A model generated the notes under the pieces. That model was not told the origin of the DNA. It did no database searches and saw only the letters and a list, made by a program, of their open reading frames with translations. A program made the translations under genes and the position numbers. Below, one piece after another: positions 62,732-64,000 of a DNA stretch of 64,000 nucleotides (position 1 is its first letter; every line of letters starts with the position of its first letter). Source of the stretch: Pseudomonas sp. Os17 (GTDB lineage Bacteria > Pseudomonadota > Gammaproteobacteria > Pseudomonadales > Pseudomonadaceae); contig NZ_AP014627.1 of the NCBI RefSeq assembly GCF_001547895.1, positions 1,243,501-1,307,500 of the forward strand, read 5' to 3'.

Positions 62732-63130
62732 TTAACGTACAGCGTCGACACGGAGTTTCAGCGGCTGGGGATCCTTGCCGTCCAGATTGACTCCGTTGTG
62801 TTCGGTGGTGATGAACATCAGCTTGCCGTCCAGTTCGATCCGCGCACTGACCGCGTAGCGGTGGCCTGGCTTGACCTGGGCCGGGTCGTAGCTGAGGTGG
62901 AAGGGCAGCGGCACCTGGCCCTTGATCGGACCGTTCTGCTCGGCCAGGACTTGCGCCGGCGCATCTGCCAGGGACACGTCCTGCAGGCTCACGCTCAGGG
63001 TGGCGGTGGGCGGCAGGGCGATGCGCTGCAGGTAGAAGACTTCACCATCGAGGCTGGCCTTGGCCGCAGGCTGCATGGCTTGGCAGGCGCCGAGCAGCGC
63101 AGTGGCTGCCAGCAGGGTGAGTTTTTTCAT
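62732..63130 (-). CDS. YbaY-family lipoprotein
   Basis: 132 residues with a lipobox ALLGACQ (Cys16). The mature part has the YbaY-type beta domain: GEVFYLQRIALPPTATLSVSL and HRYAVSARIELDGKLMF. Such lipoproteins are related to type III secretion pilotins and inhibitor-like folds; function in Pseudomonas is unknown. A GGAGATCC ribosome-binding site precedes the ATG. Located between plsB and the DUF4197 gene. Confidence 0.85.
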   Translation of the reverse strand: MKKLTLLAATALLGACQAMQPAAKASLDGEVFYLQRIALPPTATLSVSLQDVSLADAPAQVLAEQNGPIKGQVPLPFHLSYDPAQVKPGHRYAVSARIELDGKLMFITTEHNGVNLDGKDPQPLKLRVDAVR

Positions 63131-63181
63131 TGCGGATCTCCGTATCGGGGGCGCCGCAGATTCTGCGGCGCCGATAAGAAT

Positions 63182-64000
63182 CTAGTCGCTTTGCACCGGT
63201 GCCGCGAGCTGCTCGGCGGCATCTTCGCTGCGGTGCAGGGCGACCTGGCGGATCGACAGGCGAATCTCCGCCGGCAGCACGCGCTTGGCCGCGCCTTCGG
63301 CCAGGTCCCCCAGCAGTGGGTGGTAGCTCAGCTTGCCGGCTTCGTCGCGGCGCAATACGTCCTGGTCCAGCAGGGTCTGGATGAAGTGGCGGAACAGACT
63401 CTTGTCGAAGAACTCCGGGGCATTGAGGCCATGCAGGATCGACAGGCGCTGGGCCATGACCGTGCACAGGTCTTCCAGCTCTTCGGCGCTGATGCTGTTC
63501 TGGCCACTGTTGAGCAGCAGGGAAATGGCCATGTAGAAGCGTTGCAGGGTCTGGGCGATGCTCTTGGACAGCAGCGTCAGCAGGACAAAATGCCGCGAGC
63601 TGGGCGCCGGGCGCAGGTACAGGTCTTTCTCGAAACGCAGCAGGCCCTGTTCGACGAAGGCCTCCAGCCATTGATCCACCACCGCGTCGAGTTCCTCCAG
63701 CGACCAGCGAATGAACAACTCCGCCTGCAGGTAGGGATACAGCGCCCGGGTGTAGCGCAGGATCTGTTCGCGGCTCATGCGTGACGAGCTCTGGAAGAAG
63801 CTCGCCAGCAGGGCCGGCAGGGCGAAGATGTGCAGCACGTTGTTGCGGTAGTAGGTCATCAGGACGGCGTTCTGCTCGTCCAGGTAGAGGATCTTGCCCA
63901 GGGCGTCGCTTTGCTCGGCCAGCAGGTCCATGTCCTTGACGTGCTGGATCAGCGCCCGGCCATCGCCTTCCGGCAAGGTGGTGTGGGGCGAGTAGGGCAC
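63182..64000 (-). CDS. plsB: Glycerol-3-phosphate acyltransferase PlsB, C-terminal part
   Basis: The frame is open to the window edge, leaving about 272 residues of the ~830 expected. The text reads as the C-terminal region of Pls[52 protein letters not shown] and [12 protein letters not shown]. The acyltransferase motifs (HRSH/HxxxxD) lie outside the window. The enzyme transfers an acyl group to glycerol-3-phosphate at the inner membrane. The gene ends at TAG 63182 and continues beyond 64000. Confidence 0.93.
   Translation of the reverse strand: MPYSPHTTLPEGDGRALIQHVKDMDLLAEQSDALGKILYLDEQNAVLMTYYRNNVLHIFALPALLASFFQSSSRMSREQILRYTRALYPYLQAELFIRWSLEELDAVVDQWLEAFVEQGLLRFEKDLYLRPAPSSRHFVLLTLLSKSIAQTLQRFYMAISLLLNSGQNSISAEELEDLCTVMAQRLSILHGLNAPEFFDKSLFRHFIQTLLDQDVLRRDEAGKLSYHPLLGDLAEGAAKRVLPAEIRLSIRQVALHRSEDAAEQLAAPVQSD

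Overview
The window is high-GC chromosomal DNA of a Pseudomonas, most likely of the P. fluorescens/P. protegens side of the genus. Evidence is the complete Wsp chemosensory operon, REP-type palindromes of the GCCGGCTTGCCGGCGA class, the recJ, prfB and lysS genes, a MexJK-like pump and many Pseudomonas-type small proteins. The gene order broadly follows what I remember of P. aeruginosa PAO1 running from about PA3729 down to plsB (PA3673). That comparison is from memory and was not aligned. I see no tRNA, rRNA, insertion sequence, prophage or CRISPR array.

Layout. 1-10.4 kb: the C-terminus of an SPFH/flotillin-like protein, a 1715-residue DUF3686/AAA ATPase, a single-HKD phospholipase D-like protein, then on the other strand two tandem paralogous membrane-anchored helical-repeat proteins separated by a G11 tract. 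10.5-15.0 kb: yaeQ, recJ, a leader region with a strongly structured element ahead of a DUF6124 gene, and a XenA-like flavin oxidoreductase. 15.0-15.3 kb: three 98-bp tandem copies of a REP pair. 15.3-28.8 kb: mostly minus-strand accessory metabolism, namely opgD, a GNAT enzyme (plus strand), a DUF418 membrane protein, two unknown envelope proteins, and a ydcSTUV-patD-like polyamine/GABA-aldehyde operon with two aldehyde dehydrogenases and a LysR regulator. 29.0-38.4 kb: a TerB/DUF533 protein and the wspABCDEFR operon, which controls c-di-GMP through the diguanylate cyclase WspR. 38.4-48.0 kb: prfB with its programmed +1 frameshift, lysS, a TetR regulator, several envelope lipoproteins, a DUF1704 (QEGLA) predicted zinc peptidase, an LptF-like OmpA lipoprotein and a DUF4398 lipoprotein. 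48.2-56.9 kb: ppc, adk, tsaB, DUF72, a PEP-mutase/isocitrate-lyase superfamily protein, an extensin-like protein, a duplicated-repeat protein and rsmJ. 57.0-64 kb: a MexL-like TetR repressor divergent from mexJK, a DUF4197 protein, a YbaY-type lipoprotein and the C-terminal third of plsB running off the end.

How the genes work together. wspA-F form one translationally coupled signalling unit (1- to 4-base overlaps) ending in WspR. The SPFH-ATPase-PLD genes look like a membrane-associated remodelling or repair module of unknown job and are the best candidate for an undescribed system. The aldehyde dehydrogenase and ABC genes form a probable uptake-plus-oxidation pathway for putrescine or a similar amine. 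The TetR-mexJK block is a self-contained efflux locus without its own outer-membrane channel. Family assignments are by reading the sequence; nothing was searched against a database.
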